Of a stretch of DNA of 64,000 nucleotides, positions 1 to 9,389 are shown one piece after another (the first letter of the stretch is position 1; every line of letters begins with the position of its first letter). The notes beneath the pieces are model-generated. The model ran no database searches and was not told the origin of the DNA. It was given only the letters and a program-made list of their open reading frames with translations. Location of the stretch: NCBI GenBank assembly GCA_035578905.1, contig JAQJVL010001204.1, positions 124,001 through 188,000 on the forward strand, read 5' to 3'. This DNA is from Stictocephala bisonia. Taxonomy: Eukaryota; Arthropoda; Insecta; Hemiptera; Membracidae. Made by a program: the position numbers and the translations under genes.

Positions 1-2
1 TA

Positions 3-200
3 CAGAACAAAAATTACAGACTGCCAAAAGTAAACAAAGCCATTTTTAAACGTTCACTTGCCTACTTAGGACCAACATTTTTTAATTTTCTTCCACTTGA
101 TATTAAAAATGCAGTTAATTTGAAAACTTTTTGTAAAAAATCAACTACTTGGCTTTCACTGCAACAAGACATAAGCTATTTTAATATTGATATAACATAA
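3..200 (+). CDS. LINE ORF2 C-terminal fragment
   Basis: An open frame of 65 codons runs from the window edge to a TAA. It reads NYRLPKVNKAIFKRSLAY, then FFNFLPLDIKNAVNLKTF, matching the usual C-terminal tail of Jockey/CR1-like reverse transcriptase ORFs (basic peptide, then F-N-x-LP-x-x-I-K, then an F-K-x-x-L-x-x-W-L helix). Truncated by the window. Assigned by pattern, not by a database search. Confidence 0.6.
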   Translation, partial: QNKNYRLPKVNKAIFKRSLAYLGPTFFNFLPLDIKNAVNLKTFCKKSTTWLSLQQDISYFNIDIT

Positions 201-665
201 AATGATTTGTTTGTTTTGTTCTTGACTGGAAGCCATTGTCATGAAACACAGTACAACTCTCTTGTTCACGTTTTTAAATTGTCTGTGACTATAGTTTTAG
301 ATTATATTTATACTTTAATTGAATTATATTTTCAGTGGTTTTATTTAATATTGATATAACATAAAATGATTTTTTTTTTTGTTGTTCTTGACTAGAAGCC
401 ATTGTCATGAAACACAGTACAACTCTCTTGTTCACGCTTTTGAATTATTTGTGTCAATAGTTGTAGATTACTTTTATACTTTAATTGATATTTTCAGGAA
501 TTTTAATATTGAACTAATATAAAATGATTTTTTTGTTTGTTTTGTTTTTGTCTAAAAGCCATTGTCATAAAGCACATGTACAACTCTCTTGTTCATGTTT
601 TTGAATTATTTGTGTCTATAGTTTTAGATTATTTTTATACTTAAATTGAATTATATTTTCAGGAA
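180..665 (+). repeat. Tandem repeat, 3 x ~160 bp, in the LINE 3' UTR
   Basis: Three imperfect copies begin at about 180, 344 and 502 (spacings 164 and 158). Each starts tttaatattga, carries agccattgtcat, gtacaactctcttgttca and tgtatagttttagatta-like segments, and ends at a tattttcag motif. The first copy starts at the ORF2 stop codon. Confidence 0.85.
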
Positions 666-890
666 TGTAAACACTGCAGGTGGCGATTGTGTGTCTTCTA
701 TTATGCAATTATATGTATTGCTAGACTCATATGTTTAAATGTTTTTTAAATATATCTTTTTTCTTTAATCAAACTGGTCACATAACTCGATATAGTGGCC
801 AGTTAATTTCCAAATAAGTACTATGTAAATAGATAATTGTCATTATTAGTTGGAAATAAATTCATTTATTCATAATAATTAATTACACTT

Positions 891-1104
891 TTCAAGCAAA
901 TTTGTATTATTAGTTTTAATTTTCTCTAGGTTAGTTAGTACCATTTGTCTGCTATATTCTCAAAATTTGAATAAAATATATCGCACGGTTAGTTAATGAG
1001 TTAGGAACCAAGAAAGCTCAAATTAACTACTTTAGGTAGCCACATCTCAGTAAAAACATTTTTTGGAATATTTTCCCTCTACACACTTATTTCTTTTAAC
1101 AAGA
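891..1104. other. AT-rich spacer, nothing recognised
   Basis: No coding potential or repeat structure seen between the LINE tail and the solo LTR. Confidence 0.5.
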
Positions 1105-1741
1105 CATACTGTTAGGTAATAAGATGATTGTATATAGTTGATATATTCTGTAGTTATAAGATTTGATTTTTGGTATTTCACATTTTCACTAAAGCCAAGA
1201 GAGAAAGAGGGTTATCTGCCCTTAGAATAAACATCACGCCACCCCAAATTCGAGCTCTCATTGATGCTCAAGAATAAACTCTCCTCAGGCGACGGTTTCG
1301 CGCCCCACAACACACACACACGCTTAGTCTCTCTCAGAGTGTAAGGTCGCGGGTCTCGTCTACCCAACTCAATACTTAGTGATTGTGTGCCTCTTTAATT
1401 CTCATTGTACCTCTTTAACTCTCTCTAACTCTGTGCTGCTCATCCAGACCTTCAAGAACCTCGTTTGTGCGGTATGTGGTCGGTCTTCTGGACTTTCGAA
1501 ACGCTCGTACTTCCGCGACTACTCTTCAGTGCTTTAGAACTGTGACAAAGGAAGGTGAACTGGATTACCAAGTGTCTCCAACTACTCCTGTTGGATACGT
1601 GGTTAACCAATCTCTGTGGTGAGTCAATTCTCTCTGATTAATTATTTCCGTCCTTATTGTATTCCCCCGTCTGCTCCGGAAGAGCAGTGGTCCTCTATGT
1701 TCATTAAACAGAAACACTAACATTCTCTACCCGACACATAC
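1105..1741. mobile_element. Solo LTR (627 bp) with 5-bp target-site duplication
   Basis: A segment from 1110 to 1736 starts TGTTAGG and ends CCGACA, so it has TG...CA ends. It is flanked by the identical 5-mer catac at 1105-1109 and 1737-1741. Its composition differs from the AT-rich surroundings (GC-richer centre with CpGs), and it holds tatatagttgatatattc and two AATAAA signals (about 1226 and 1274). These are the properties of an LTR left after recombination between the two LTRs of an element. The family is not known; a 5-bp duplication fits Gypsy or BEL. Strand cannot be fixed with certainty; AATAAA signals suggest plus. Confidence 0.7.
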
Positions 1742-1789
1742 AAAAATAGTTTTCAATCGAACACCCTTAAAGAGAACAATATTTGATGT

Positions 1790-2130
1790 GACCCGCCTTG
1801 GTACTGTAAATTTAGGTTCTTAAATTGATAATGTTTTCACTTCTCTTGACTCTTTTTTGTTTTATGCTAGTACTGTACACACTATTGTTTCTGATCACAA
1901 TTCAATTTATTTTAAAACTCTACTACAAGATTCAAAACATAAGAGTAGATGCAAAAATAGATTATTTTCAAGTATTGTTACAGAAAATGCATGGCAACAT
2001 TTCATAAGGGATCTACAGTATTTTAATTGGTTTCATATATACTCAGAAACGGATAAAAATAATGGCCAAAAATGGAATAAGAATGTTTTTTTTCTTCTTG
2101 AAAGTTCATTAATTACTTCCCAGAAGTGAT
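1790..2130 (+). pseudogene. LINE endonuclease/linker fragment
   Basis: Reading from about 1825 in one frame gives IDNVFTSLDSFLFYAS, then VHTIVSDHNSIYF, then a basic linker and a segment with W-x-x-F and N-W patterns, ending at TGA 2127-2129. IDN(V/I)F and SDHN are the final motifs of APE-type LINE endonucleases (the SDH histidine is catalytic), and the rest resembles the endonuclease-RT linker. No RT follows, so it is a truncated relic. Confidence 0.55.
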
Positions 2131-2458
2131 TTAGATTGTCGTAAAGTGATTTAGATTCGGATTTTATACAAATTTCATTTCACCTCTTTAATTGTTATCC
2201 TTAAAGTATGTCTGGAGTTGCGGTAAAAATCATAGCTTTTTTTTTCTTTTTTAAAACAAACAAACAACAAACTCAATGTTAAAGGTTTGTTTTGTAACTG
2301 ATTTATTTAATATATCTCTTTATCAAATTGAACAGGTAAGTCCTGTGGAAATCCAAGGCTTCAATATTCTGTATCTCTTAGTCCTAGATTATTTATTTAT
2401 TTTTATTTATTCATAAAACACCTTGATCAAAATGTCTGAGGCACGAGTCAATGTCATT
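2131..2458. other. AT-rich flank of the BEL insertion
   Basis: Nothing recognised except a short taattt/attta-type simple run near 2390-2415. Confidence 0.5.
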
Positions 2459-2463
2459 GCAAC

Positions 2464-2752
2464 TGTAAGAAATCAAACAGCATAATATTGGAGAACATTT
2501 TTTTTCTAAAATCAATAACAGCTGGTTGACTAAATATTTTTCAGTAAAACTATTATTTTAACAAAACATATGTTTTTTATTGTTGAATTATTTTGTGTGA
2601 ATTAGAATTGTGGAAGAAATGAGTAAAATGTATTTTTTGATGTCTAGCCATTTTTTAGTCTCGTTTAACTCTTTTTATGTACTAATATAATTTCTCTTTG
2701 TGAATAAATGTCTTTTGTATTGTTTCTTTGAGTATAATCTGACTTTTTTACA
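2464..2752 (+). repeat. 5' LTR of BEL/Pao element
   Basis: 289 bp, TGTAAGAAATC...TTTTTTACA. AATAAA at 2703-2708 is a likely polyadenylation signal. Identical by eye to the 3' LTR except that it lacks one A in the tctc(a)gtttaac segment near 2662. Confidence 0.96.
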
Positions 2753-2755
2753 TTT

Positions 2756-2772
2756 TGGCGACCGTGACAGGA
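2756..2772 (+). promoter_or_regulatory. Primer-binding site of BEL/Pao element
   Basis: TGGCGACCGTGACAGGA begins three bases after the LTR. TGG is the complement of a tRNA 3' CCA, so this is the expected minus-strand primer site. I cannot name the tRNA from sequence alone. It ends only four bases before the gag start codon. Confidence 0.75.
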
Positions 2773-2776
2773 TATT

Positions 2777-5700
2777 ATGAGTATAGAACAAGACAAAGTC
2801 AATTTTGAAAGAAACAAGAAATTGAGGAAGACATTGAGAGCAGCTTTCACAAGAATTCATAATGAAATTAGTCTAGAACTAGACAAAGATGAGTGCAATA
2901 TAAATGAAGTTCGTGGTAAGCTAAGCTGTCTTGAAGGTAAGGCTGACAAACTTAATACCTTAAATAGAGAAATATTAGATTTTTTACTGAATTCTGATGC
3001 TGAAGAGAAGGAGTTAGATGAAGAAGTTAGGCTAGCTGATACATATATAGAGAAGTATAATGTAGTCAATTTTATTGCACAGAGTAGATTGATTAGGCCT
3101 AGTTCACCTGAGTCGGTGAATGAATCTATAACAAGTAAATCTACATCTGTTAGGAATAAACCTAAACTTCCTACTTTAGAATTCGCTAAGCTAAGCGGAG
3201 ACTTGAAGGACTGGTTGCCATTTTGGGCACAGTTCAAAAGAATAGATGAAGATGAGGAAATTGACGATATTGATAAATTTCACTATCTTGTACAGGCTAC
3301 ATTGCCTAATTCTAGGGCCCGTCAGATTGTTGAAAGCTACCCTGCTACTTCAGGAAACTATGGTAAAGCATTACAAAGTTTGAAAAATCGTTTTGGTAGA
3401 GACGACCTTCTAATAGAGGTCTACTTGTTGAAGTTAGTACTAAGTAACTTAAACAGTAAAGTAGGAGTTTCTTTCATCTATGATAAACTAGAAACACAGC
3501 TTAGAGCACTGGAGACGCTAGGAGTAACAACTGACAAATGTTCCGCCATGCTATATCCCTTAATTGAGTCTTGTTTGCCTGAAGATGTTTTGAGAGCATG
3601 GCAGAGACACTCCAGCTATGAGATTGATGCTGAATTGAAAGATCGGTTGGAGGCACTGATGAAATTTCTTCAAAAAGAAGTTACCAATGAGGAACGCATC
3701 ACATTGGCTGCGTCGAGTTTTGAAAACACCAAGAGGAGAGAACCTCACCAAAAGGCAAGTAACTTTTCCAAAGTACATAGATTTAAATCTAACGAAGCAG
3801 TGCCAACAGCATCAGGTTTGGTTAACCCAAGCAAGCTCGATAAGGTTGCTAGAGTAATAAAATGTGTTTTTTGTGGTTCAAACCACTTAAATGAGAACTG
3901 TCAAGATGTTAGTATGTCAGTAGAAGAGAAACTGAAAATACTAGGCAAAAATGGATGTTGTTTCACTTGTACTAAGTATGGGCACAAAAGTAAACATTGC
4001 AGGGTACAAGTAAAATGTTCCTTGTGCAATGGTAGACATGCTGTTGTCGTATGTAAAGAGTTTAGTAAAAAATGTGAACAGAATTCTAATGAAAGTTCTT
4101 TAGCTAACAATGTACATACTCAAGTATTTTTACAAACATTTCTAGTGAAAATTAGAGGTCAAAATCAAGAGCGAACAGCGCGTGCTATTTTCGACACAGG
4201 ATCACAAAGATCTTACATTTTGAAGAGTACGGCAAAGGAATTCAACTATGACTCAATCAGGAAGGAAAAACTGGTTCATGGTTTGTTTGGAGGTACAAGC
4301 ACAGAAACAATTGAACATGCTTGTTACAAAATTAGACTGTGTGATTTAAGCAACAGTTATTCCTGCAATTTCGATGTTTTAGATCAAGAAGTGATTTGTA
4401 GTGATGTTTTAACAGTCACACCGGGTCCCTGGAGTACCGAGCTCAAAGCACTAGGAATCAGTATCACAGATAGAAATGGACCTATTGAAGTTCTCATCGG
4501 TGCAGACGTAGCATGTAAATTGTATACAGAGAAGCGTCATTTTTTGTCTAATGGATTGGTTGCTATGCATACATTGTTAGGTTGGACACTGATGGGAAAA
4601 ACCTTTACTGAAGGAAACAACAAATCCAATTCGATGGTAGTTACATCCTTGTTGTCTCCAATGGATAAACCCATTTCAGATTTATGGAGTTTAGATGTGT
4701 TGGGAATTAAGGATCCAGAAAAGACCATGACTGAAGCTGCGGATCAAACCAGAGTAATGGATAATTTCTTAGAATCTGTTACAGTGGAAGAAGATGGCAG
4801 ATATCAAGTCAAATTGCCGTGGATGGAAGATCACCCTCCTTTACCCACAAACTTAAAAATAGCACAAAAAAGACTTGATAACCTTATACATAAACTTAGT
4901 TTCAGTGGACACTTGACCACGTATCAACAGGTTTTATCTGACTGGGAGGAAATGGGAATTATAGAGAAGGTTAGTGAAGCAGATTTGGAGTATGGACACT
5001 ATTTACCCCATCGACACGTGATAAAAGAAAATAGCCTTACAACCAAATTGAGACCTGTATTCGACGCATCAGCTAAAGAGAAGAATCAACCTTCATTGAA
5101 TGATTGCCTAAATAAAGGTGACAATCTTATAGAACTTATTCCCTCAATATTGAATCGTTTCAGATTGCATAGGTATGGAGTAGTTGCTGATATTGAGAAG
5201 GCTTTCCTGCAGATTGGTTTGCATAGTGATGACAGAGATTTTCTACGTTTCCTATGGGTTGATGAAAAGGGAAACCTTATAATTTACAGACATGCTAGAG
5301 TTGTATTTGGAGTTACATGTAGTCCATTTATGCTGAGTGCAGTAATCAAGCTTCACTTAGAACGGACTATCAATCTAATTGATTCAGGGTCATCAGACTA
5401 TTCACGAGAAGTTATTGAGACACTTTTCAAAAGTTTTTATGTGGATAACTGTATGGCGAGTTTTGATGATTTTTCAGAGTTGAATCGATTTGTGGAACAA
5501 GCTACTTTCATAATGAAAGATGCTAAGTTTTGTCTGCGATGTTGGGAGTACACTGAAGTTCAAAGTTTTCAACCCAATTCTACACTAACGTCTATTTTAG
5601 GTTTAAATTGGAACAGACATACTGATATGATTCAAATTAATTCAGAAAACTTAGAGTTTAAAGAACCCGAAATGTTAACAAAGAGATTAATTTTGTCTTT

Positions 5701-8053
5701 TGCTTACAAATTGTTCGACCCTATTGGCATTACTTGTCCTGCTGCTCTTTTGCCCAAAATATTGCTACAAAAAACTTGGGAAAGTAAAATTAGATGGGAT
5801 GATGAGGTACCTGAAGATGTTAAACGTTTTTTCCTAAATTGGGCCAAACAATTAGAAGTTTTTTCTACTTTGAAAGTTCCAAGATATTTTGGATATGAAA
5901 TTGAAGGGAATGTTTCCTGGACAGTTCACTGTTTCTGTGATGCGAGCCAAGATGCTTACGCTTCGGCGGTATTTTTAAGGGGTGAATCTAATGGAGGTAT
6001 AACAGTTCAATTGGTACAAGCTAAGAGTAGAGTCGCACCTGTTAAGAAAATGACTATTCCTCGTTTGGAGTTGATGGCGGCTACTATTGGCGCTCGTTTG
6101 ACAAATAATGTTTTGAGAAATATTGGTTTTGAAAATGTTCCAACATGGTATTGGACAGATTCTAGCACAGTCTTGTCATGGATACGGAACGAAGACAAGT
6201 GGGGGGTCTTTGTTTGGAATCGCGTTAAGGAAATAAGATCACTAAGTAAAATTGAATCTTGGCATCATGTTCCGGGCCATTTAAATCCTGCCGACTTGCC
6301 ATCACGTGGATGTTCTCCTAAGCAGCTAGTTGAGTCTAAATGGTGGGAGGGACCACAATGGTTGAGAGATTCGCCAAAAATGTGGCCAAAAGAGACTTCT
6401 AAAGAATTTGATAAGGACGAAGTAAACTCAGAACGGAGGAAAAGTAAGTCTATTTCAAAGAATTTTTTAACTTTAGGAATTGAATCCAACAGTTGGTACT
6501 GCAGATATTTTTCTAAATTTGATAAGATTGTCAAATTAATAGGCTGGATTTTAAGATTTGGCAACAATGCGAGAAATAAGAACCACAGACTCTCAGGAAA
6601 ATTGACAGTAGAGGAGCTAGTTCAAGCACAAAATCAAGTGTTCAAACTTATTCAAAAAGAACACTTTTCTGGTATCAAGGATGAAAAGCTAAAGTCACTG
6701 TGTCCTTTTGAAGATAATGATGGCTTGATAAGAATAAAAACTAGGCTTACCGAGAGACCTGATAGTAACAATTTTAATTTGCCAATAGTATTACCAAACA
6801 ACCATCCTGTCGTTCATGGTTACATTAAATCTAAGCACGAGGAAAATTGTCATGTAGGAGTTCAGGGTCTACTGTCTATTTTAAGAGAAGATGTTTGGAT
6901 AATCAGTGGGAGGAGGACTGTAAAATCAGTTATTGACAAATGTATAATTTGCAAGAGATACAATGTGAAAAGTTTGGATACCATCCCAGTGCCCCTTCCT
7001 TCACATCGAGTTCGAGATGCTTCAGTTTTTGAAGTCTGTGGAGTTGACTTAGCTGGACCTGTTTTCCTACGAGATGGTCAGAAAGCATGGATTACGTTGT
7101 TTACTTGTGCGGTATATCGTGCTGTGCACTTGGAATTAGTCACTTCTCTATCTACTGACTCATTTTTACAAAGTTTCAGAAGATTCATTTCCAGGCGTGG
7201 TCGTCCATCAATTTTGATTACAGATAATGGAACAAACTTTCAAGGGGCTTACAATGCACTTAAAAGATTAGACTGGAGTAAGATAGTTGAGTACAGTACT
7301 ATCAAACCTATAAAGTGGAAATTCAACCCTCCAGCATCACCATGGTGGGGAGGATGGTGGGAGAGGCTTATACGGCTTTTAAAACAACTTCTTCGCAAAG
7401 TACTTGGAAGAGCTTGTCTAACCTATGAAGAATTATTGACCATATTATGCAGTTGTGAATCGATTATTAATAGAAGACCTTTAACTTACATTTCAGAAGA
7501 CAGTAAAGATATGAAGGTTTTGACACCAGCAATGTTTTTGAATGATACAAGGGAGTATGGAGTTCTCGACTTAGACCAGATTGAAAACACTAGTTTGTCT
7601 AGACGTTGGGATTATAAACTTAAAGTGAAAGAAGATCTTCAGAAGAGGTTTAGAAGCGAATATTTGAGTCAATTGGTGTTGCATTCGAAGAAAATGAAAT
7701 CAAGACAAATACAAGTTGGAGAAATTGTCTTACTTGGAAGTGACAATATAAAACGTATTGATTGGCCATTAGCAAAGATTGATAAGATTGTTCCTGGAAA
7801 AGATGGTAATACACGTCTGGTGGAGCTAAAAACATCAAAAGGGCGATTGTTAAGACCGATACAACATGTGTATCCACTAGAAATCGTCCATTCTGAAGAC
7901 AAAAAGAAGTTAACTCATCAAACCGATGAGGATGATAAAAGTGAAATATTTGATGAAAAAGGAGATGCCAATCATTGTCAGAATGTGAACGACCAACAAT
8001 TTACAAATAGATATGGAAGAACAATTAAACCACCACAAAGATACCTAAATTGA
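2777..8053 (+). CDS. BEL/Pao gag-pol polyprotein (1758 aa)
   Basis: One open frame encodes structural and enzymatic proteins for reverse transcription and integration. In order: coiled N-terminus; DUF1759-like gag (from about residue 130); three Cys-rich motifs (about 363-425; CVFC, CFTC and CSLC types) for nucleic acid binding; aspartic protease with FDTGS (Asp 473); reverse transcriptase (about 745-960) with catalytic box YVDN (888-891); RNase H/A17-type region with CDAS (Asp about 1055) and IPRLELMAA; integrase H2C2 zinc finger (from about 1354) and rve core with D1424, D1483 and E1529 (in WWGGWWERL); and a DUF5641-like tail. There is no env-like segment downstream. Gag and pol share a frame with no frameshift or stop between them. 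The ATG at 2777 lies directly after the primer site. No disabling break is seen, so the copy looks capable of expression. Confidence 0.96.
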   Translation: MSIEQDKVNFERNKKLRKTLRAAFTRIHNEISLELDKDECNINEVRGKLSCLEGKADKLNTLNREILDFLLNSDAEEKELDEEVRLADTYIEKYNVVNFIAQSRLIRPSSPESVNESITSKSTSVRNKPKLPTLEFAKLSGDLKDWLPFWAQFKRIDEDEEIDDIDKFHYLVQATLPNSRARQIVESYPATSGNYGKALQSLKNRFGRDDLLIEVYLLKLVLSNLNSKVGVSFIYDKLETQLRALETLGVTTDKCSAMLYPLIESCLPEDVLRAWQRHSSYEIDAELKDRLEALMKFLQKEVTNEERITLAASSFENTKRREPHQKASNFSKVHRFKSNEAVPTASGLVNPSKLDKVARVIKCVFCGSNHLNENCQDVSMSVEEKLKILGKNGCCFTCTKYGHKSKHCRVQVKCSLCNGRHAVVVCKEFSKKCEQNSNESSLANNVHTQVFLQTFLVKIRGQNQERTARAIFDTGSQRSYILKSTAKEFNYDSIRKEKLVHGLFGGTSTETIEHACYKIRLCDLSNSYSCNFDVLDQEVICSDVLTVTPGPWSTELKALGISITDRNGPIEVLIGADVACKLYTEKRHFLSNGLVAMHTLLGWTLMGKTFTEGNNKSNSMVVTSLLSPMDKPISDLWSLDVLGIKDPEKTMTEAADQTRVMDNFLESVTVEEDGRYQVKLPWMEDHPPLPTNLKIAQKRLDNLIHKLSFSGHLTTYQQVLSDWEEMGIIEKVSEADLEYGHYLPHRHVIKENSLTTKLRPVFDASAKEKNQPSLNDCLNKGDNLIELIPSILNRFRLHRYGVVADIEKAFLQIGLHSDDRDFLRFLWVDEKGNLIIYRHARVVFGVTCSPFMLSAVIKLHLERTINLIDSGSSDYSREVIETLFKSFYVDNCMASFDDFSELNRFVEQATFIMKDAKFCLRCWEYTEVQSFQPNSTLTSILGLNWNRHTDMIQINSENLEFKEPEMLTKRLILSFAYKLFDPIGITCPAALLPKILLQKTWESKIRWDDEVPEDVKRFFLNWAKQLEVFSTLKVPRYFGYEIEGNVSWTVHCFCDASQDAYASAVFLRGESNGGITVQLVQAKSRVAPVKKMTIPRLELMAATIGARLTNNVLRNIGFENVPTWYWTDSSTVLSWIRNEDKWGVFVWNRVKEIRSLSKIESWHHVPGHLNPADLPSRGCSPKQLVESKWWEGPQWLRDSPKMWPKETSKEFDKDEVNSERRKSKSISKNFLTLGIESNSWYCRYFSKFDKIVKLIGWILRFGNNARNKNHRLSGKLTVEELVQAQNQVFKLIQKEHFSGIKDEKLKSLCPFEDNDGLIRIKTRLTERPDSNNFNLPIVLPNNHPVVHGYIKSKHEENCHVGVQGLLSILREDVWIISGRRTVKSVIDKCIICKRYNVKSLDTIPVPLPSHRVRDASVFEVCGVDLAGPVFLRDGQKAWITLFTCAVYRAVHLELVTSLSTDSFLQSFRRFISRRGRPSILITDNGTNFQGAYNALKRLDWSKIVEYSTIKPIKWKFNPPASPWWGGWWERLIRLLKQLLRKVLGRACLTYEELLTILCSCESIINRRPLTYISEDSKDMKVLTPAMFLNDTREYGVLDLDQIENTSLSRRWDYKLKVKEDLQKRFRSEYLSQLVLHSKKMKSRQIQVGEIVLLGSDNIKRIDWPLAKIDKIVPGKDGNTRLVELKTSKGRLLRPIQHVYPLEIVHSEDKKKLTHQTDEDDKSEIFDEKGDANHCQNVNDQQFTNRYGRTIKPPQRYLN

Positions 8054-8093
8054 ATAATCATGTTTTGACTTTTCAAGTCAAAAGGTGGGAGAA

Positions 8094-8383
8094 TGTAAGA
8101 AATCAAACAGCATAATATTGGAGAACATTTTTTTTCTAAAATCAATAACAGCTGGTTGACTAAATATTTTTCAGTAAAACTATTATTTTAACAAAACATA
8201 TGTTTTTTATTGTTGAATTATTTTGTGTGAATTAGAATTGTGGAAGAAATGAGTAAAATGTATTTTTTGATGTCTAGCCATTTTTTAGTCTCAGTTTAAC
8301 TCTTTTTATGTACTAATATAATTTCTCTTTGTGAATAAATGTCTTTTGTATTGTTTCTTTGAGTATAATCTGACTTTTTTACA
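8094..8383 (+). repeat. 3' LTR of BEL/Pao element
   Basis: 290 bp with the same TG...CA ends as the 5' LTR, preceded by the purine-rich run aaaaggtgggagaa that acts as polypurine tract and followed by the target duplication gcaac. Confidence 0.96.
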
Positions 8384-8388
8384 GCAAC

Positions 8389-8832
8389 AATGATTATTCA
8401 GAAGTGCATAATCTGTTTCTGTGCAAGTTTCAGTTTCAAGGTCAACATTGCAGTGTGTGCATGCGTGTGAGTCGGTTGGTTGTGTCATTGTTATAGTGTA
8501 CTGTAATAGCCAACAACCTTGAAGTTTACCAACATCATTGCATTATATAAAAATGTGGTCAAGACAAGATTTAGTATTTTCACTCTAAAACATAGATTAG
8601 ACTTGGTTTATCTATTACTTTTCCAAGTTACAAGATTTCAAGCAATTTAAATATCTGCCAATCGTTAAATAATTTTTAAAAAGGTCCAAATTAATGTCAC
8701 CAATGAAAATACAAGATTTATTTAGACTGATGGAGTCATAGTATCATTCAGGTTCTGTCAAAAATAAGTCAGTGTTACTGTCAAAGGTTCTGTATACGGC
8801 TAGTAAATTAAAAATCTTGTCTTGATAAGTAA
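8389..8832. other. Unassigned intronic sequence
   Basis: No exon, coding frame or clear repeat seen; this is the flank between the BEL element and the inverted repeat. Confidence 0.4.
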
Positions 8833-9121
8833 ATGAGGGAGACAAAAGTAGTTGGACATTTGCCATCATTATGTGAAAATTACCAATCACGACGTTTCGA
8901 TTTGGTAAAACCCAAACCTTTTTCAAGTGCTAAAAACTAAATTACATCTACACAAGTAGATAAGTTTATTAGTTTAAGAACATAGTTTTACAACATGTTT
9001 GTGTAGATGTAATTTATTTTTTAGCACTTGAAAAAGGTTTGAGTTTTACCAAATCGAAACGTCGTGATTGGTAATTTTCACGTAATGATGGCAAATGTCC
9101 AACTACCTTTGTCTCCCTCAT
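8833..9121. mobile_element. Foldback element: ~123-bp inverted repeat with 43-bp loop
   Basis: 8833-8955 and 8999-9121 are near-perfect reverse complements, from atgagggagac at the left edge to gtctccctcat at the right. Each arm carries the motif TGAAAAAGGTTTG...CCAAATCGAAACGTCGTG, which looks like a decayed hammerhead ribozyme of the kind known in Penelope-like retroelements. Either a MITE/foldback element or two head-to-head Penelope-type terminal fragments. Confidence 0.8.
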
Positions 9122-9273
9122 CTGATACTCCATCATTAACAAAATTCAAAAACAAAGTTGATAAGTAAAGTCTAAAGTTAGGCTGTAAACATCTCTTAGC
9201 ATCACCTGCTCCCTAGTTAAAGATAGTTTTTTATTCATACTGATTTAGTGACTGATTCTCTAATTTTACTTAC

Positions 9274-9389
9274 TTCCGAAATGACAGATTGAATGGCAAA
9301 GTATTTGTCTGTTAAGTCCCCAGCTTCTGTGATGGGTGCATCGTAGTCATAAGATGTTAGCTGAGGAGCAAACTCTGGGTTATTGGCAC
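9274..9389 (-). CDS. GLB1: beta-galactosidase exon 8 (last exon in window)
   Basis: Completes codon 325 (Gly), then codons 326-363. It contains LTSYDYDAPITEAGDLTDKY, one of the best conserved blocks of GH35 (catalytic barrel end). The acceptor is ttcag (9394-9390), the donor gtaagt (9273-9268), phase 0 out. The remaining C-terminal exons are outside the window, so the gene is partial by position, not broken. Confidence 0.95.

Larger units (their letters stand above)
1..890 (+). mobile_element. LINE 3' end (Jockey/CR1-like) with 3' UTR
   Basis: The window opens inside the last codons of a non-LTR retrotransposon ORF2 (3-200), followed by a 3' UTR containing three copies of a ~160-bp repeat and a terminal stretch with gaaataaattcatttattc near 850-873. 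That simple-repeat-like end resembles the 3' ends of Jockey/CR1-group LINEs. The 5' part lies outside the window, and the exact 3' end is estimated. Confidence 0.6.
2459..8388 (+). mobile_element. Complete BEL/Pao LTR retrotransposon
   Basis: A full element: 5' LTR 2464-2752, primer-binding site from about 2756, one gag-pol frame 2777-8053, polypurine tract about 8080-8093, 3' LTR 8094-8383, and a 5-bp target-site duplication gcaac at 2459-2463 and 8384-8388. BEL/Pao identity follows from the domain content (DUF1759-type gag, A17-type region, H2C2-rve integrase, DUF5641-like tail) and the 5-bp duplication. The LTRs differ only by one inserted base and the polyprotein is uninterrupted, so the insertion is recent and may be autonomous. 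It lies antisense to the beta-galactosidase gene, presumably in the intron after exon 8. Confidence 0.96.

Noticed and set aside
2857..7902. Several minus-strand open frames of 60-126 codons inside the BEL polyprotein
   Set aside because: They are shadows of the long plus-strand gene, without motifs.
1..9273. Further beta-galactosidase exons below exon 8
   Set aside because: No minus-strand segment resembles the next conserved GLB1 blocks with suitable splice sites; they are presumed outside the window.
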